DNA from: Pseudomonas oryzicola
Lineage (GTDB): Bacteria; Pseudomonadota; Gammaproteobacteria; Pseudomonadales; Pseudomonadaceae
Assembly (NCBI RefSeq): GCF_014269185.2
Contig: NZ_JABWRZ020000001.1
Location: 3,001,001-3,065,000, forward strand
Reading direction: 5' to 3'
DNA: 64,000 nucleotides
Part shown: one piece after another, positions 61,186 to 64,000 of the stretch
How positions within the stretch are numbered: position 1 is the stretch's first letter
Layout: each line of letters opens with the position of its first letter
Position numbers and translations under genes: made by a program
Notes under the pieces: generated by a model
Databases searched by the model: none
Seen by the model: only the letters and a program-made list of their open reading frames with translations
What the model was told of the DNA's origin: nothing

Positions 61186-62205
61186 ATGAGCAACGAAAGC
61201 ATTAATTGGGACAAGCTGGGTTTCGACTACATCAAGACCGACAAACGCTACCTGTCCGTATGGCGCAATGGCGAGTGGGACAAAGGCACCCTGACCGAAG
61301 ACAACGTGCTGCACATCAGTGAAGGCTCCACGGCCCTGCACTACGGCCAGCAATGCTTCGAAGGCCTGAAGGCCTACCGCTGCAAGGACGGCTCGATCAA
61401 CCTGTTCCGCCCGGACCAGAACGCCGCGCGCATGCAACGCAGCTGCGCCCGCCTGTTGATGCCGCAGGTGCCGACCGATGTGTTCATCGAGGCGTGCAAG
61501 CAAGTGGTCAAGGCCAACGAGAAGTTCGTCCCGCCACACGGCAAAGGCGCCCTCTACCTGCGCCCGTTCGTGATCGGCACCGGTGACAATATTGGCGTGC
61601 GCACCGCCCCCGAGTTCATCTTCTCGATCTTCGCCATCCCGGTGGGCTCGTACTTCAAGGGCGGCATGAAGCCGCACAACTTCCAGATTTCCAGCTTCGA
61701 CCGCGCGGCCCCGCAAGGCACTGGCGCGGCCAAGGTCGGTGGCAACTACGCCGCCAGCCTGCAGCCGGGTGCCGAAGCGAAGAAGGCCAACTTCGCCGAT
61801 GCCATCTACCTCGACCCGCTGACCCACACCAAGATCGAGGAAGTCGGTTCGGCCAACTTCTTCGGCATCACCGCCAACAACGAGTTCGTCACACCGAAAT
61901 CGGCCTCGGTGCTGCCAGGCATCACCCGCCTGTCGCTGATGGAACTGGCGCAATCGCGCCTGGGCCTGACCGTGATCGAAGGCGATGTCGAAATCAACAA
62001 GCTGGACCGTTTCGTCGAAGCCGGCGCCTGCGGTACTGCTGCGGTGATTACCCCGATCGGCGGCATCGAGTACAACGGCAAGCTGCACGTGTTCCATGAC
62101 CTGGAAAAGGTCGGCCCGGTTACCCAGAAGCTCTACAACGAGCTGACCGGCATCCAGAGCGGTGATATCGAAGCACCGGCAGGCTGGATCGTCAAAGTCG
62201 CCTGA
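61186..62205 (+). CDS. ilvE: Branched-chain amino acid aminotransferase
   Basis: A 339-residue fold-type IV PLP transaminase, interconverting Val, Leu and Ile with their 2-oxo acids. The PLP lysine is Lys183 in GAAKVGGNYAAS; LHYGQQCFEGLKAYR and EEVGSANFFGI are also family signatures. It is of the longer BCAT II form (like eukaryotic and Gram-positive enzymes) rather than the ~309-residue E. coli IlvE. The start MSNESINWDKLGF has GAGG upstream; a very long open frame before it is antisense to cobW and the riboswitch. It has its own 220-bp divergent promoter region and ends in a strong terminator. Confidence 0.93.
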   Translation: MSNESINWDKLGFDYIKTDKRYLSVWRNGEWDKGTLTEDNVLHISEGSTALHYGQQCFEGLKAYRCKDGSINLFRPDQNAARMQRSCARLLMPQVPTDVFIEACKQVVKANEKFVPPHGKGALYLRPFVIGTGDNIGVRTAPEFIFSIFAIPVGSYFKGGMKPHNFQISSFDRAAPQGTGAAKVGGNYAASLQPGAEAKKANFADAIYLDPLTHTKIEEVGSANFFGITANNEFVTPKSASVLPGITRLSLMELAQSRLGLTVIEGDVEINKLDRFVEAGACGTAAVITPIGGIEYNGKLHVFHDLEKVGPVTQKLYNELTGIQSGDIEAPAGWIVKVA

Positions 62206-62225
62206 AGCGCCTCGGCGGTTTGAAC

Positions 62226-62263
62226 AATGAGGCATGCCAGCAATGGCATGCCTCATTTTTTTT
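62226..62263 (+). terminator. Rho-independent terminator of ilvE
   Basis: A 13-bp perfect stem (AATGAGGCATGCC / GGCATGCCTCATT) with a 6-nt loop is followed by a run of seven or eight T. This is the clearest intrinsic terminator in the window, 20 bp after the ilvE stop. Confidence 0.95.
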
Positions 62264-62384
62264 GCATTCAAGGGCGTTAAACCGAAGATTCCTACAACGT
62301 TTTAGGAAGCCCATTGCTCCCCGGCGAAGGCGTTCCTCGCTAGTGTTCTGGCCATTGCGTCAGATCACTGGAAAGGAACTCCTC

Positions 62385-62521
62385 ATGAGCATCAGCAAGA
62401 CCATCCACATCGCCATTTTATCTGGGTCTTGAGCGATCTCCCTTGGATGATCAACCATACGGACCCAACAATTCTTGAGAGTGTCCTCCTGCTAGTGTTC
62501 ATGTACGCATTGTACTCATGA
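62385..62521 (+). pseudogene. Frameshifted N-terminal part of a DUF6708-like membrane protein
   Basis: An ATG with a strong ribosome binding site (GGAAAGGAACTCCTC) opens a frame that stops after 15 codons (MSISKTIHIAILSGS). Adding one T to the T4 run at 62416-62419 restores a 45-codon frame with two hydrophobic segments (IHIAIFIWVL and ESVLLLVFMYALYS), which then ends at an ATGA overlapping the next gene. The restored frame looks like the membrane part of a DUF6708 protein. A one-base deletion or a sequencing error explains it equally well. The gap 62264-62384 shows no gene. Confidence 0.55.
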
Positions 62522-62994
62522 GCATCATTATCCTGTTCCGTGCTGATCTTGCCCCACCCAGGGATCTCCCCATCCGTTTCAACCGAGCCCGCCAGAAAAT
62601 CTACGCCTACAACTTCAAACACCAATGGTGGAATCCGTTCGACAAAGGCAAGGTCGTTCCGGTCAGTTACGACTGGTCGCAAGTACGCGCCGAGCGCTGG
62701 TCCCAGGCCAGTCCCCTGCCAAATGGGGTCATTTTCAAATGGGGTGTCACACTTTCCATCGTCGCGCCCGGCACAAACAATGTGATCGACCGTTTCCCTC
62801 TGGTGACGATGGGCGCCGACCAGTACGCCTGGGCCTATATCTGCACGTACATGCAGAAAGGCCCGTCCGCCTTGCCGCTTCCCGGCGAACCCAAGGACCA
62901 CAACGATCTGCTGTGGTGTGAAATCGCATTGCGCCTGGCCCCCAAGGTTACCTGGCCAGCCGGCATGGACCTGGAATCGCGAACCGCACCCTGA
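62518..62994 (+). CDS. DUF6708-like domain protein, probably the C-terminal part of a broken gene
   Basis: A 158-residue frame starting MSIIILFRADLAPPRDLPIRFNR. The pattern PRDLPIRFNRARQKIY, a WWNPF segment, VSYDWSQV and WAYICTYMQKGP resembles the DUF6708 family found near toxins and type VI genes of pseudomonads. In intact family members this domain is preceded in the same chain by membrane helices. Here those helices sit in the overlapping upstream frame, so the ATGA junction may itself be a second frameshift rather than a true start. No good ribosome binding site precedes this ATG. Function of the family is unknown. Confidence 0.55.
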   Translation: MSIIILFRADLAPPRDLPIRFNRARQKIYAYNFKHQWWNPFDKGKVVPVSYDWSQVRAERWSQASPLPNGVIFKWGVTLSIVAPGTNNVIDRFPLVTMGADQYAWAYICTYMQKGPSALPLPGEPKDHNDLLWCEIALRLAPKVTWPAGMDLESRTAP

Positions 62995-63015
62995 ACCATC
63001 ACGGGACTCGAGCAC

Positions 63016-63909
63016 TCAATCCCCCGCCGGCACCTCCACCACCTTCCAGCTGTCATCCGGGTCGAAGCGTTTCATCTGCCTGGCCAGGTGGTCACCGTGC
63101 GGCCCGAGGTCCTTTTCGAACACCTCGCCGTCATGGCTGATCATGAAGCTCATCACCCCGCTGTCGTCGTACTTCGCCGGCCAGGCGACCATGGCAAAGC
63201 CGCGGCTCATGTGGTTGCCGATCAGGTAGCTGTAGGCGCCACCGGGGGCGGATGGGCCTTGGCCGTCGAGGATGCGGAAATGGTAGCCATACCACGCGTC
63301 GCCGATCACGTCCTGGCCAAACAGCGGGCCCAATGGGCTGACTTGCCCGTCACCGTCATCATCCCAATACAACCCGTCATGCTTGCCGGGCTCGCTGAAG
63401 ATCTTCTGCGCGTATTCCAGCGCGCCGTCACCATTATGGTCCTGGGAGGCATAGTCCATTTGCGCGTCGTGGTAGGCCAGTAGCGACTGCATGGCCCCCA
63501 GCTCGTTGCGGCCGATGCGCCGGGCGCGGATCTCGGCACTGCCGGCCTTGAGGTCGAAACGCCAGCCCTGGCTGCCTCGGGTAAGCGGAATGGGCAGGGT
63601 CCAGTGCTCGCTGCCGACCGCGAGGATGGCCTTGCCCTCACCTGACATGTCGATACTGTGCCGGGCGCGATATTGTTCCAGGAAGGTGTCCACGTCAGCG
63701 CGCTGCACACCCCCGCGCGGTATGTAGATACGCCAGTCATCGCCCAGCAACTCGGCCAGGCGGGCTTCGTCGGGTTGCGCCTGGCCGAGCGCCGCGACGA
63801 AGGCTTCCACGGCCTTTTCCGGTGTCGGGAAGGCTTCCTGCGCAGCAACCACGGTTGACCAGAGCATGCCGGCCGCGATTGCCAGTGCCGCTATCGATTG
63901 ACGGTTCAT
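63016..63909 (-). CDS. Exported DUF2950 protein
   Basis: A 297-residue protein with a signal peptide (MNRQSIAALAIAAGMLWSTVVAAQ) and the DUF2950 pattern (FPTPEKAVEAFVAALGQ, GDDWRIYIPRGGVQRADVDTFL, MQSLLAYHDAQMDYASQD, PLFGQDVIGDAWYGYHFRIL, GFAMVAWPAKYDDSGVMSFMI). Two Asp-rich loops, DHNGDGALEY and DDDGDGQVSP, look like EF-hand calcium sites. The function is not established. Its ATG overlaps the stop of the gene upstream (ATGA), and these two families (DUF3300 and DUF2950) often pair. Confidence 0.88.
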   Translation of the reverse strand: MNRQSIAALAIAAGMLWSTVVAAQEAFPTPEKAVEAFVAALGQAQPDEARLAELLGDDWRIYIPRGGVQRADVDTFLEQYRARHSIDMSGEGKAILAVGSEHWTLPIPLTRGSQGWRFDLKAGSAEIRARRIGRNELGAMQSLLAYHDAQMDYASQDHNGDGALEYAQKIFSEPGKHDGLYWDDDGDGQVSPLGPLFGQDVIGDAWYGYHFRILDGQGPSAPGGAYSYLIGNHMSRGFAMVAWPAKYDDSGVMSFMISHDGEVFEKDLGPHGDHLARQMKRFDPDDSWKVVEVPAGD

Positions 63910-64000
63910 CGACGGCCACCTCCGCTGCGGCGTACAGGCGCACTGGGCCGAGAAATCGTATGCCCGGCGGCTCGCGACGCGCTCGGCCGCTGGGCGAACG
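63906..64000 (-). CDS. 3' end of an upstream gene, possibly DUF3300
   Basis: Thirty-one codons at the edge of the window end in SRPSAPVRRSGGGRR and stop in an ATGA overlap with the DUF2950 start. The basic Ser/Pro/Arg/Gly-rich tail is what DUF3300 proteins carry, and they commonly precede DUF2950 genes. The rest of the gene is outside the window, so the call rests on the tail and the overlap only. Confidence 0.45.
   Translation of the reverse strand, partial: FAQRPSASRAAGHTISRPSAPVRRSGGGRR

Noticed and set aside
62392..63015. A 207-residue minus-strand frame opposite the DUF6708-like gene
   Set aside because: The plus-strand frame has an aromatic-rich, family-like sequence; the minus frame looks like shadow translation. 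It cannot be excluded fully because the plus-strand gene is broken.

Overview
The window is about 64 kb of GC-rich chromosome that reads as a Pseudomonas of the P. putida group. The evidence is gene content and protein likeness (quinohemoprotein amine dehydrogenase cluster, NfrAB, RND pump, Rhs protein), dense GC-ending codons, and many REP-type palindromes of the kind found between Pseudomonas genes. I saw no rRNA, tRNA, CRISPR array, IS element or prophage.

Layout. 1-7.9 kb: the end of a toxin-like DUF6543/LRR protein, a GapN-like aldehyde dehydrogenase, a VOC protein, a conserved hypothetical gene, then a small AT-richer patch with a secreted halovibrin-like protein flanked by broken pieces of the preceding gene. 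7.9-10 kb: threonine dehydratase with an Ile/Thr-rich leader peptide and attenuator, and a PACE-type transporter. 10.2-17.4 kb: an nfrB-nfrA-DUF4434-diguanylate cyclase operon, probably a c-di-GMP-controlled surface polysaccharide system. 17.4-24.7 kb: a two-component system divergent from an RND pump (adaptor and permease), then mobA. 24.9-30.5 kb: an AT-richer orphan Rhs protein of about 1864 residues whose C-terminus looks like a C80/clan CD cysteine protease.

30.6-44.6 kb: the catabolic amine cluster. qhpA-D-C-B (alpha subunit, radical SAM enzyme, gamma subunit, beta subunit) and an acyl-CoA synthetase are on the minus strand. A sigma54-driven aldehyde dehydrogenase lies on the plus strand. 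A second minus-strand operon encodes a sigma54 activator followed by qhpF-E-G (exporter, leader protease, flavin monooxygenase). Together these make, modify, export and regulate a periplasmic amine dehydrogenase and oxidise its aldehyde product. 45-47.2 kb: a 3-hydroxyisobutyryl-CoA hydrolase-like protein and an acyl-CoA dehydrogenase. 47.3-54 kb: a LysR regulator, a DUF2790 protein, TrmK-like, RidA-like, RlhA, a VpsR-like sigma54 regulator and a small conserved protein.

54.1-61 kb: a cobaltochelatase operon cobW-cobN-chlI/chlD under a cobalamin riboswitch. The ChlI frame ends at a textbook -1 slippery heptamer, so one gene probably yields both ChlI and a longer ChlI-ChlD (vWA) protein. 61.2-64 kb: ilvE with a strong terminator, a frameshifted DUF6708-like relic, a DUF2950 lipoprotein-free exported protein, and the tail of the gene upstream of it.

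The most noteworthy items are the chlD frameshift site, the ilvA attenuator, the Rhs protein with its protease-like end, and a 24-bp palindromic element shared by the promoter regions of the halovibrin-like and Rhs genes.
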